DNA of 64,000 nt, taken from the NCBI RefSeq assembly GCF_014198245.1, contig NZ_JACIHE010000005.1:310001-374000 (forward strand), given 5' to 3'. Below the pieces are notes generated by a model. The model was not told where the DNA came from. It was given only the letters and a program-made list of their open reading frames with translations, and ran no database searches. The translations under genes were made by a program, and so were the position numbers. The DNA is from Bradyrhizobium sp. cir1 (GTDB taxonomy: Bacteria > Pseudomonadota > Alphaproteobacteria > Rhizobiales > Xanthobacteraceae). Below, piece by piece: positions 25,336 to 33,050 of this stretch (position 1 is its first letter; each line of letters opens with the position of its first letter).

Positions 25336-25959
25336 ATGAAGAGGTTCGTTCTGGGCGCGGCCGCGTTGGTTGCCGCCGGCTGGACAGCTTCGGCAGAGGC
25401 CGCCGACATGAATTATGGAGGGCGCGCACCCTATACCGTCAACCAGCCGCTCAATGCCTATAGCTGGGCTGGTCCCTATCTCGGCGGCAACATCGGCTAT
25501 GAATGGGGCTCGGTCGACAACAACCCCGCAAAACCGTCCGGTTTCGTCGGCGGCGTCCAGGCCGGCTACAATTTCCAGAACGGCCCGTGGGTCTTCGGTG
25601 TCGAGGGCGACATCCAGGCCGCGGGCGCCGACGACACCTTCGCGCCGTGGAAGTTCTCCAATCCGTGGTTCGGCACGCTGCGCGGCCGCGCCGGCTATGC
25701 CTTCAGCAACGTGCTGTTCTACGGCACCGCTGGCCTCGCTTTCGGCGAGCTGCGCGCGCAGACCTTCGGCTGGACCGAGTCGCACACCACCGCCGGCTGG
25801 ACCATCGGCGCCGGTGCGGAAGTGGGCCTCGCTCCGAACTGGAGTGCCAAGCTCGAATATCTCTACATCGACCTGTCGACGAGCCAGTTCGCAATTACCG
25901 GCGTGTCGAACGGCTACAGCGCCAGCGTTGTGCGCGCAGGCGTCAACTATCACTTCTGA
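25336..25959 (+). CDS. Outer-membrane beta-barrel protein (Omp25/RopB family)
   Basis: A 207-residue porin-like barrel of the small eight-stranded type. The signal peptide is residues 1-23 (MKRFVLGAAALVAAGW, ending AEAAD). The mature part alternates aromatic strands typical of the family (SWAGPYLGGNIGYEWG, FVGGVQAGYNFQNGPWVFGVEGD, TAGWTIGAGAEVGLAPNWS-type), and the chain ends in an aromatic residue (VRAGVNYHF), the BAM recognition signal. The start at 25336 has GGAGA 5 bases upstream; a 19-codon upstream extension lacks a signal sequence. A strong terminator follows. Confidence 0.9.
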   Translation: MKRFVLGAAALVAAGWTASAEAADMNYGGRAPYTVNQPLNAYSWAGPYLGGNIGYEWGSVDNNPAKPSGFVGGVQAGYNFQNGPWVFGVEGDIQAAGADDTFAPWKFSNPWFGTLRGRAGYAFSNVLFYGTAGLAFGELRAQTFGWTESHTTAGWTIGAGAEVGLAPNWSAKLEYLYIDLSTSQFAITGVSNGYSASVVRAGVNYHF

Positions 25960-25990
25960 TAGCTGAAGAAGAAAATACCGGACCACAGCC

Positions 25991-26019
25991 TCCCGGCCGC
26001 TCGCGGCCGGGATTTTTTT
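25991..26019 (+). terminator. Rho-independent terminator of the outer-membrane protein gene
   Basis: Ten-base stem TCCCGGCCGC / GCGGCCGGGA with a 2-base loop, followed by TTTTTTT. The converging csp gene ends 10 bases further on, so it may serve both strands. Confidence 0.9.
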
Positions 26020-26028
26020 CAGGGCACG

Positions 26029-26244
26029 CTAGGAAAGGATGACCAGGTTGACCGCCTTCGGTCCCTTCCCCTTCTTGTCCGGCTCGACTTCAAAAGTGAT
26101 GCGCTGTCCTTCGGCAAGGTCCTTCAGTCCCGCCCGCTCCACAGCAGTAATGTGAACGAAAACATCGCGACCGCCGTCATCCGGCTTGATGAAACCGTAG
26201 CCGCGCTCGCCGTTGAAAAACTTGACCGTTCCCGTCATGGCCAT
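26029..26244 (-). CDS. cspA: Cold-shock domain protein
   Basis: A 71-residue single cold-shock domain that binds single-stranded RNA/DNA and works as an RNA chaperone. RNP1 is GYGFIK and RNP2 is VFVHIT; the N-terminal GTVKFFNGERG is canonical. GGGGGAG lies 7 bases before the ATG at 26244 (MAMTGTVKFF), which decides the start over a longer frame. The leader upstream contains a long hairpin that might regulate translation. Confidence 0.93.
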   Translation of the reverse strand: MAMTGTVKFFNGERGYGFIKPDDGGRDVFVHITAVERAGLKDLAEGQRITFEVEPDKKGKGPKAVNLVILS

Positions 26245-26299
26245 CGGGAAACTCCCCCTCATTGCTCCTCCGCCGCGACGCAGACTCACGTCACGACAT

Positions 26300-26359
26300 G
26301 ACCGGGCCTTACGGAGCCCGGGAGCTGGCCATCCTTGAGCGGGCCTCACCGGCCCGGTC
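26300..26359 (-). promoter_or_regulatory. Long stem-loop in the 5' leader of the cold-shock gene
   Basis: GACCGGGCC (26300-26308) pairs exactly with GGCCCGGTC (26351-26359), with a second partial stem inside (GAGCCCG / CGGGCCTC). On the minus strand it would lie 56-115 bases before the ATG. A TATTAT at 26433-26438 (minus strand) could be the -10 element. A thermosensor-like role is speculative. Confidence 0.45.
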
Positions 26360-26495
26360 GGATCTTTCTTAGGCCTTCACTCCGCCGCAACCATTCGCGG
26401 AAGCGGAACGTAAAGCCAGTCACAGAAACAGCATAATACGGTTCTCTGCGGATTGACTACCGCTACTGCATATTTTTCCCAAGAATGCCGGAGTG

Positions 26496-27356
26496 TTACG
26501 GCTTTGGTATCTCTAATCGGAATCTGGCAGCGCCGCCCTGGCCGAGCGGCATCTCCAGTTCGGGCAGGATCGTTTTGAGCTCGCCGTGCAGCGTGTAGGG
26601 CGGATTGACGATCAAAAGTCCGGTGGAAGTGAGGGGCCCGCCGTCGAGTTGCGGTGCGGCGCTGAATTCGAGGCGCAGGCATTTGCCCGGTGGTTTTGCT
26701 GCGGCAGCGAGCCGCGCCACTGATTGCGCCAGCGTGTCGGTGGCACGTCGGTTCTTGGCGGGATACCAGATTACATAGATACCGGTCGGCCATTTCGCGA
26801 AGGCTGCCGAGAAGGCTTCGCCCAGCCGCTCAAACTCGTCCTTTGCCTCGAATGGCGGATCGATCAGCACGAGACCACGGCGCTCTTTCGGTGGGACAAA
26901 AGCCGGTAGCGCGACCCAGCCGTCGAGATCGACCACGCGAGCCTGCTCGTCGCGGCGCAGCACGTCGATCAGTGCCTTGCGGGCCTTCGGCTCGAGCTCG
27001 CAGGCGACGAGGCGGTCCTGCGGCCGCAGCAGGCCGCGCGCGATCAGCGGCGAGCCCGGATAAGCCCTGAGCTCGCCCTTCGGATTGAAGGCGCGGACAA
27101 TGTCGAGATAGGGCTTGGTCAGTGCGATGGTCTCGTTCGACAGGCGCGCCTGCATCAGCCGCGCGATGCCGGTCAGCCACTCGCCGCCGCGGCGCGCCTC
27201 ATCGCTTTCGAGATCGTAGAGGCCGGCCCCGGCATGGGTGTCGATGACGCGGAACGCCCCCGGCTTGTCCTGCAGATAGGTGATGATGCGCGCCAGCACG
27301 ATGTGCTTGATGACATCGGCGAAGTTGCCGGCGTGGAAGGCATGGCGGTAGTTCAT
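26496..27356 (-). CDS. rlmJ: 23S rRNA (adenine-2030-N6)-methyltransferase RlmJ
   Basis: A 286-residue N6-adenine methyltransferase that modifies 23S rRNA. The family opening MNYRHAFHAGNFADVIKH is present, with SAM-binding VIDTHAGAGLYDL (about 38-50) and the catalytic DPPFE in LVLIDPPFEAKDE (about 165-172). The length matches RlmJ. It is a single gene, ending 251 bases upstream of csp. Confidence 0.93.
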   Translation of the reverse strand: MNYRHAFHAGNFADVIKHIVLARIITYLQDKPGAFRVIDTHAGAGLYDLESDEARRGGEWLTGIARLMQARLSNETIALTKPYLDIVRAFNPKGELRAYPGSPLIARGLLRPQDRLVACELEPKARKALIDVLRRDEQARVVDLDGWVALPAFVPPKERRGLVLIDPPFEAKDEFERLGEAFSAAFAKWPTGIYVIWYPAKNRRATDTLAQSVARLAAAAKPPGKCLRLEFSAAPQLDGGPLTSTGLLIVNPPYTLHGELKTILPELEMPLGQGGAARFRLEIPKP

Positions 27357-27395
27357 GCCGGAGAGTTACGACATCGCGCGATGAAAGTAACTGCT

Positions 27396-27498
27396 GTCAT
27401 TCCGGGGCGGTGCGTCAGCACCGGGCTATGGTGCGCAATTGCGCACCTGAGAATCTCGAGATTCCGGGTCTGGTGCTAACGCACCATCCCGGAATGAC
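27396..27498. repeat. Palindromic repeat, GTCATTCCGGGG family, copy 2
   Basis: Arms GTCATTCCGGGG and GGAATGAC, with inner GAATCTCGAGATTCCGGGTC nearly identical to the copy at 15024. It lies between the divergent-side rlmJ start and the 3' end of the RNase T2 gene. Confidence 0.85.
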
Positions 27499-27515
27499 GA
27501 TGAAAGTCTTGCGCC

Positions 27516-28208
27516 TTACCCACCCCTGATCGGCGGCATCGTCACCTGGTCGCGGCGGCAGGCGCGGCGCTCGATCTCGTCGCAGGCGCGGAATTGCAGA
27601 TCCTTGCTGAGGCAGATGCGGACCTCGGACAATCGCGTCCGGTTGCAGGTGACCGAGACCGCGGCGCTGCTGAGACCCGGATTGGCCTTGATGAAGGCCT
27701 CCTCGACGTCAGCAGGCGCCACGGTCTTGGCCTGCGACAGATCGAGATACTCGGCCGGGATCTTGATCGCGGCGCGCGCTTTGCGGATCGTCTCGAAATA
27801 GCTGCGGTCGGCGAGGCCCGAGCAGGTGCCGTGCTTGTCCCACTCGTTGAAAATCAGGCCCGGCGCCGGCATCAAATCGAGCATCGAGGAGACGATGCTG
27901 CGGCTCAGCCGCGGCGCCGGCCGCTGACAATATTCGGGGAAGCCGTTCTCGTATTGCGGCCAGAGCCCGTGCACCACGAAGGCGTAGGGCCGGCCGCCGC
28001 ATTGCATCTGCGAGCGGCCGCCACGCTCGGCCGCCTCCTCGCAGAACGAGGGCGACCACGACAGTGACAGCACATAGAAATCGAATTCGCCCGGCGCGTT
28101 CTGCCGCTTGTCCTGCGCCTTCGCGCCGCCGGCGAGCACCGCCAGCCCGGCGGCAAAGGCGAGTGAGATCACGAGACGGGAGAACGAACGCAATCTGGAA
28201 TGAAACAT
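27516..28208 (-). CDS. Exported ribonuclease T2 family protein
   Basis: A 230-residue secreted endoribonuclease. The signal peptide is residues 1-31 (LVISLAFAAGLAVLAGG, cleavage near AKAQ). Both conserved active-site segments are present: CAS I HGLWPQY with its catalytic His and CAS II EWDKHGTCSG with Glu/Lys/His. Several Cys are placed as in disulfide-bonded T2 enzymes. GAGGGG lies 7 bases before the ATG at 28208. It probably degrades RNA in the periplasm or outside the cell. Confidence 0.9.
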   Translation of the reverse strand: MFHSRLRSFSRLVISLAFAAGLAVLAGGAKAQDKRQNAPGEFDFYVLSLSWSPSFCEEAAERGGRSQMQCGGRPYAFVVHGLWPQYENGFPEYCQRPAPRLSRSIVSSMLDLMPAPGLIFNEWDKHGTCSGLADRSYFETIRKARAAIKIPAEYLDLSQAKTVAPADVEEAFIKANPGLSSAAVSVTCNRTRLSEVRICLSKDLQFRACDEIERRACRRDQVTMPPIRGG

Positions 28209-28309
28209 GGCGACGCCCCTCAACTAGACTGTGCAAGCGAGCCTAGCAGGCGATGAGAACATTTCAAGAACAAATTTCGGGCGCCGAACGTTCGGCCGCT
28301 TGATCGGCC

Positions 28310-28347
28310 GAATCAGGGCCTTCGAATCAGGGCCTTCGAATCAGGGC
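28310..28347. repeat. Three tandem 14-base direct repeats at a gene end
   Basis: GAATCAGGGCCTTC occurs at 28310-28323 and 28324-28337, then a third truncated copy starts at 28338 and contains the stop codon of the exported protein gene. This looks like slippage duplication of the gene's 3' end. Confidence 0.8.
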
Positions 28348-28802
28348 TTGGCGGCGCGGCAGGCCGGGTTGTAGGCCCAGTTGCGATCGAGCCCGACCAC
28401 GCACCATTCGACGCCGTTGCCGTAGCCGGCAAAGCCGCCATCCTCGATGATCGAGAAATGCACCTTGCGCACCTTGCCGTCCGTGAGCATGGCCTCGCCG
28501 GTGCAATAGCGGCGCGGGATGTTGTCGGACTGCCAGGGCCGGAACGCGACCTCGCGAACGGCCGAGAAGCCGGTGATCTTCAACGAGGAATTCCAGAACG
28601 AGCTTTCCTTCTCCCAGAACTGGGTGGCGATCGTCGGCAGCGCCCTGTCGCAATCGGCAACGGCGCCGTCATAGCGCGGCCCGCTCAGCCAGAAGTTCAG
28701 CTCCAGCGGATTGGCGGCCCGGGCCTCACCGAGCGACAGCGCCCCGAACATGAGGCCGAGCACGGCGGCGAAGCGGAGCGATTTCAGGGAGGGGGCGCGC
28801 AT
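28341..28802 (-). CDS. Exported protein of unknown function
   Basis: A 153-residue protein with a signal peptide (SLKSLRFAAVLGLMFGALSL, ending ARA at about 29) and a compact mature part rich in Trp and with four Cys (DCDRALP, RRYCTGEA, VEWCVVG, NPACRAA) that could form two disulfides. The ATG at 28802 is used; a TTG two codons upstream is the only alternative. It is widespread in rhizobia as a hypothetical from my recollection, without known function. Its 3' end is duplicated as a 14-base tandem repeat. Confidence 0.75.
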   Translation of the reverse strand: MRAPSLKSLRFAAVLGLMFGALSLGEARAANPLELNFWLSGPRYDGAVADCDRALPTIATQFWEKESSFWNSSLKITGFSAVREVAFRPWQSDNIPRRYCTGEAMLTDGKVRKVHFSIIEDGGFAGYGNGVEWCVVGLDRNWAYNPACRAAKP

Positions 28803-28984
28803 GGGCAATCCGGACAGCTGGGTCTTGCGAAGGTCGGACGGTGCCGCGAAGGCCGGAAGAGGTCAAGTGCAGCGCGGCAACACTTCGCCACGAGTTGACG
28901 AGAAGGTCGCGGCCGGCAGGCCTCGGTTCTTTTCACTTTGGTCCCGGCACCGTAAACTGGCGCCAGCCAATTGGAGTGACGGGA

Positions 28985-29278
28985 ATGCGAATCATTGCGG
29001 CCGCGGGCCTTCTTGCCTTGGGTATGATGGCGAGCCAGTCGGCGCGCGCCGATATCCTTCCGGTGCCTCCGTTCAAGGGCAACGACACCGGCGGTATCAT
29101 CGCCTATTCGATGGCGACCCAGGTCGATGCGCGGCAGGTCGCGGTCGATCATTGCGCGCGCTACGGCAAGGTCGTCAAATTCCTCGGCGTGCAGGCCTAT
29201 GAGGGCGGTTACATCTCATTCTCCTGCCGCTGGGTGCCCTATGGCGCCGCCGATCGGCCGATCCGCACGCTGTACTGA
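28985..29278 (+). CDS. Small exported protein of unknown function
   Basis: A 97-residue protein with a signal peptide (MRIIAAAGLLALGMMASQSA, cleavage at ARA) and a mature part of about 74 residues with two Cys (DHCARYGK and FSCRWVPYG) that could pair. No family is recognised. The start at 28985 begins the signal peptide; the upstream extension of the frame does not look exported. The DUF3617 gene follows 44 bases later on the same strand. Confidence 0.65.
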   Translation: MRIIAAAGLLALGMMASQSARADILPVPPFKGNDTGGIIAYSMATQVDARQVAVDHCARYGKVVKFLGVQAYEGGYISFSCRWVPYGAADRPIRTLY

Positions 29279-29322
29279 GGCGTTGTCGTAAGCACAACCT
29301 CTCTCAGCCGGGAGCCTCTCAT

Positions 29323-29856
29323 ATGACGCGCAAACTCGCTTTGCTCGGCTCGACCCTTTGCGTCGCGTTGTCAGCAGCCAGCGCCTCTGCCGACGACCTG
29401 CCGGTGCGCAAGGCCGGTCTCTGGGAAATGAAGATGGTCAGGAGCGGCGGCTCGGCGATGCCCGAGATGACCATGCAGCACTGCACCGACGAGACCGTCG
29501 ACAAGGAGATGAGCAACAACGTCTCGCCGATGGCCAAGCAGATCTGCGCCAAGCGGGACATCAGGAAGACCGCAACCGGCTATGTCAGCGATTCCGAATG
29601 CAGCGTCGCCGGCATCAGCACGACCTCGCACGCCGAGATCACCGGCGATTTCAACTCGGCCTACACGGTGAAGACCACCTCGCACGCGCAGGGCGGCGCC
29701 GCGGGCGCTACGGGGCGCGATACCGCCGTGACGCTCGAAGCCAAATGGCTCGGCGCCTGCAAGCCGGACCAGAAGCCCGGCGACATCGTAATGCCCGGCG
29801 GCTTCAAGATGAACGTGCGCGACATGGACAAGCTGAAGGCGCTCTTGCCGAAGTAG
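29323..29856 (+). CDS. Exported DUF3617 family protein
   Basis: A 177-residue periplasmic protein with a signal peptide (residues 1-24, LGSTLCVALSAASASA). The mature part begins with the family's PVRKAGLWEMKMV strand and has the conserved Cys pattern (MQHCTD, KQICAKR, DSECSVAG, LGACKPDQ). DUF3617 proteins are common in proteobacterial periplasms with no known function. The GGGAG ribosome site is 8 bases before the ATG. A palindromic repeat follows the stop. Confidence 0.85.
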   Translation: MTRKLALLGSTLCVALSAASASADDLPVRKAGLWEMKMVRSGGSAMPEMTMQHCTDETVDKEMSNNVSPMAKQICAKRDIRKTATGYVSDSECSVAGISTTSHAEITGDFNSAYTVKTTSHAQGGAAGATGRDTAVTLEAKWLGACKPDQKPGDIVMPGGFKMNVRDMDKLKALLPK

Positions 29857-29875
29857 CTGTAGCTCGGATGATCTT

Positions 29876-30028
29876 TCCCTCTCCCCTTGCGGGAGAGGGT
29901 GGCTCGCCGCATAGCGGCGAGACGGGTGAGGGGTATCTCTCCGCGCGTGACTCTCTCGCTGTTGAATTCGTGGAGGCAACCTCTCATCCGACGCTTCGCG
30001 CCATCTTCTCCCGCAAGGGGAGAAGGAA
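29876..30028. repeat. Long palindromic repeat, CTCCCGCAAGGGGAG family, copy 1
   Basis: Starts with CCCTCTCCCCTTGCGGGAGA and ends with TTCTCCCGCAAGGGGAGAAG, with inner GCTCGCCGC/GCGGCGAG and CGACGCTTCGCGCC parts. Other copies are at 34841 and 53407. It sits between two converging genes. Confidence 0.85.
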
Positions 30029-30036
30029 GATGGCGC

Positions 30037-31422
30037 CTACACCGGAATCCTCACGCTCGCCCTCAATCCCCCCATCGGGCTGTCACCCAGCGTGATGTCG
30101 CCGCCATGGGAGCGGGCGATGTCGCGGGCGATGGCGAGGCCAAGGCCCGTGCCGCCTTCATCCTGGTTGCGGGCGTTATCGAGCCGCAGGAACGGCTTGA
30201 ACACTTCTTCGCGCAAGTGAACGGGAATGCCGGGGCCGTCGTCGTCGATGGTGACGGTCAAATAACGGTGATCGCGCTGGCCGGTGATGGCGATGCTCTT
30301 GCCGTAGCGCGCCGCGTTGGTGACGAGGTTGGCGAGGCAGCGCTTGAACGAGGCCGGTTTCACCGTCACCACGGGCAGGCCGTTGAACGCCACGGTCGCG
30401 GTGTGGCCGTGGCGCTCGGCGTCGCTGCGCAGCTCCTCGAGCGCCTGCGCCATGTCGGTCGGCTGCGACTGCTCGCCGGAATCGCCGCGGGCAAACGCAA
30501 GGTAATCCTCCAGCATCATCGACATCTCGTCGACGTCCTTGCGCATGCCTTCGAGCTCGGGGCTGTCGCCGATCAGCGCCAGCTCGAGCTTGAAGCGGGT
30601 CAGGATGGTGCGCAGATCGTGGCTGACGCCGGCGAGCATCGCGGTGCGCTGCTCCATGGTGCGCTCGATGCGCGACTTCATCTCGAGGAAGGCGACTGCC
30701 GCACGCCGCACCTCGCGCGCGCCGCGCGGGCGGAAGTTCGGCGCCTCGCGGCCCTTGCCGAAACTCTCGGCGGCATCGGCAAGCCGCAGGATCGGCTTGA
30801 TCTGGTTGCGCAGGAACAGCACCGCGACGATCAAGAGGATCGAGGACGTGCCGACCATCCAGAACAGGAAGATTTCCGAGTTCGAGGCGTAGGCGGCGCT
30901 GCGCTGTGCGAACACGCGCATCACGGTGTCGTCGAGCTGGATGCGGATCTCGACGAGGTTGGAGCGGCCGACCGTGTCGATCCAGAACGAGCGGCCGATC
31001 TGGCGGCCGAGCTGCACGGACAATGTCTGGTCGAGCAGCGAGAAGAACGGCTTGGGGCCGGGCGGCGGCATGTCGCCGGGGGGCAGGAAATCGACCACCA
31101 ACTGCAACCGCTGCCCGATGCTCTTGAGCTGCGCGCGGTCCTTATCCTGCGGATAGCTTTTGTAGACGTCGATCAGCGCGGCAATGTCCTGCACCACCGC
31201 GGCAGACAGTCGCCGTGTCACAGTGTTCCAGTGCCGCTCCATGAACACGAAGGCGACCACGGTCTGCAGGATCACCATCGGCACGATCATGATGAGGAGC
31301 GCGCGGGCATAGAGGCCGGTCGGCATCCAGCCCTTGAACGCATTGCCCATCCAGCCATTGGCGGCCGAAACGCGGCCGGCGGCGCTTTTCAGAAGCGTCA
31401 GGCCGGTATCGATCGTGCTCAT
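30037..31422 (-). CDS. EnvZ-like sensor histidine kinase
   Basis: A 461-residue inner-membrane kinase. Topology is TM1 (about 38-62), a periplasmic sensor of about 120 residues, TM2 (about 182-204), HAMP (about 205-258), DHp and ATPase. The H-box is SHDLRTILTR (phospho-His about 273), with Ile where Pro is usual. The N box is NLVTNAARYG and the G boxes are DDGPGIP and GGTGLGLAI. It is the third gene of a marR-ompR-envZ operon, 18 bases after the regulator, so the two should form a pair responding to an envelope or osmotic signal. Confidence 0.9.
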   Translation of the reverse strand: MSTIDTGLTLLKSAAGRVSAANGWMGNAFKGWMPTGLYARALLIMIVPMVILQTVVAFVFMERHWNTVTRRLSAAVVQDIAALIDVYKSYPQDKDRAQLKSIGQRLQLVVDFLPPGDMPPPGPKPFFSLLDQTLSVQLGRQIGRSFWIDTVGRSNLVEIRIQLDDTVMRVFAQRSAAYASNSEIFLFWMVGTSSILLIVAVLFLRNQIKPILRLADAAESFGKGREAPNFRPRGAREVRRAAVAFLEMKSRIERTMEQRTAMLAGVSHDLRTILTRFKLELALIGDSPELEGMRKDVDEMSMMLEDYLAFARGDSGEQSQPTDMAQALEELRSDAERHGHTATVAFNGLPVVTVKPASFKRCLANLVTNAARYGKSIAITGQRDHRYLTVTIDDDGPGIPVHLREEVFKPFLRLDNARNQDEGGTGLGLAIARDIARSHGGDITLGDSPMGGLRASVRIPV

Positions 31423-31440
31423 CTAGCGCGCTTCACTGCT

Positions 31441-32172
31441 TTATGGCGAGGCCACCAGGCGGTAGCCGATGCCGCGCACCGCCTGCAGGAACAGCGGATT
31501 GGCGGGGTCCGTCTCGATCTTGCGCCGGAGGCGGTTGATCTGCACGTCGACGGCGCGCTCGTTGACGCTGCCATTGCCGGTCAGCGCGCTGCGCGGCACG
31601 GTTTCGCCCGGAGTTTCCGAGAGAATGCGCAGCATCTCGCGCTCGCGATCGGTGAGGTGGATGACCTCCTCGCCCTGGCGCAATTCACCGCGATCGAGAT
31701 GGTAGACGTAGGGACCGAACGCGATCTTCTCGACGGTCGTGGCCTGTGGCGGCGGCGCTGCGCGCTTGAGGATGTTGTTGATGCGCAGCGCAAGCTCGCG
31801 CGGCTCGAACGGTTTGGCAACGTAATCGTCGGCACCGATCTGGAGGCCCTCGATGCGGGCTTCGGCCTCATGGCGCGCCGTCAGCATCACGATCGGCACC
31901 GAGGAGGAGGTCCGGATGAAGCGGGCAAGGTCGAAGCCGGTCTCGCCGGGCATCATGACGTCGAGGATCAAGAGGTCGAAATGCAGCCCCAGCAGTTTCG
32001 AGCGCGCATCGCCAGCGCTTGCTGCGGTGGTGACGCGATAGCCCTCGCTGGCGAGAAAGCGCGAGAGCAGGTCGCGGATGCGGCGGTCGTCGTCGACCAG
32101 CAGCAGATGCGGGGCATCGTCGGCGGGTTGCACCGGCGGACGGGCGAGCGTGGCTGCGAGCGGCACGGTCAC
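31441..32172 (-). CDS. OmpR-like response regulator
   Basis: A 243-residue regulator with a receiver domain (acidic DDD in LLLVDDDRRI about 24-26, phospho-Asp in LLILDVMMPG about 72, Thr in VMLTARH, Lys in YVAKPFEPRE) and a winged-helix OmpR/PhoB output domain (ERAVDVQINRLRRKIETDP, AVRGIGYRLV). The start is GTG at 32172, overlapping the MarR gene stop (GTGA), so translation is coupled. It is the cognate partner of the downstream kinase. Confidence 0.92.
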   Translation of the reverse strand: MTVPLAATLARPPVQPADDAPHLLLVDDDRRIRDLLSRFLASEGYRVTTAASAGDARSKLLGLHFDLLILDVMMPGETGFDLARFIRTSSSVPIVMLTARHEAEARIEGLQIGADDYVAKPFEPRELALRINNILKRAAPPPQATTVEKIAFGPYVYHLDRGELRQGEEVIHLTDREREMLRILSETPGETVPRSALTGNGSVNERAVDVQINRLRRKIETDPANPLFLQAVRGIGYRLVASP

Positions 32173-32711
32173 TCCTTCGAGTCTTGATTGTCGGAGGCGA
32201 AGATCGTCTCGAGCACCTTGTCCGGATCGTCGCGGTCGATCATCGCGCGCAGGAAGCGCTTGACCGTCTCGGCGTCCTGCGGCGCCATCTCGGCAAGCGC
32301 CTTGGTGATCCGCGTGGTCTGGAGGCCCGCGAGCTTCTGCACCAGCGCCTCGCCCTTCGGTGTGGCATAGAGCAGGCGCTGGCGGCGGTCATTGTCGCCG
32401 GTCTTCTGCACGATATAGCCCTCGTCCAGGAGCTGCTTGAGCACCCGGCCGAGCGACTGCTTTGTGATGCGCAGGACGTCGAGCAGGTCGGCGACCTTCA
32501 GGCCCGGATAGCGGTAGACGAAGTGCATGACGCGGTGATGGGCCCGGCCGAAGCCGAACGCCTCCAGCTCCTGGTCGGGATCGCCGACGAAATCGCGATA
32601 GGCGAAGAACAGCAGCTCGATGATATCCCAGCGCAAATTGCCTCCATCGCCTGCGGCCGGCTTGGCCCCGGCGGCATCTTGAGGGGGAGTCGCGAAATTT
32701 ATGTCAGGCAT
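32169..32711 (-). CDS. MarR-family transcriptional regulator
   Basis: A 180-residue winged-helix regulator. The helix-turn-helix is KVADLLDVLRITKQSLGRVL (about 75-95) and the wing is TGDNDRRQRLLYATPKGEAL, both typical of MarR. It heads the operon with the ompR/envZ-like pair and is divergent from ilvE. The ATG at 32711 is chosen over an upstream TTG. An inverted repeat lies 29-62 bases upstream and may be its own operator. Confidence 0.9.
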   Translation of the reverse strand: MPDINFATPPQDAAGAKPAAGDGGNLRWDIIELLFFAYRDFVGDPDQELEAFGFGRAHHRVMHFVYRYPGLKVADLLDVLRITKQSLGRVLKQLLDEGYIVQKTGDNDRRQRLLYATPKGEALVQKLAGLQTTRITKALAEMAPQDAETVKRFLRAMIDRDDPDKVLETIFASDNQDSKE

Positions 32712-33050
32712 ATTGACGTATCTTGGGTTCAATGTTACAAAACGATCAACCCGTACGAAATTTTAGATCGTTTCGCGCCGGGTGGCATCGTAGCAGGGCG
32801 GCCGGAGAGAGCCGGACAGGCGGCGACGGCCGAAGCAGATCTACCGTACGATTGTCGAGCGGCATTTCGGCAAAACATACTGGACTTCCGTCTTCCGCAA
32901 AAGCATGTCCTCGGCGACATGCTGGCCACGGAAACCGGCCGGAACAAGGCTGGCGGCGGTCCGGCGAGAAACCCAATCAAGCCAGCCGGGCCCGAAACGG
33001 GCAGGCGGGCGCCAGAAACAGCGCCGCCAGCGACAGCGGGAGGCAAGGAC
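32712..33050. promoter_or_regulatory. Divergent regulatory region between marR operon and ilvE, with an inverted repeat
   Basis: This 339-base region has no gene. At 32740-32747 and 32766-32773 lies the 8-bp inverted repeat AAACGATC/GATCGTTT, centred on an AT-rich patch and close to the MarR start. It is a plausible operator for auto-regulation and perhaps ilvE control. The remainder is GC-rich with no hairpin terminator or leader peptide that I can support. Confidence 0.45.

Noticed and set aside
28310..28347. Start of a CRISPR array
   Set aside because: Units are 14 bases, contiguous without spacers, and overlap a gene end.
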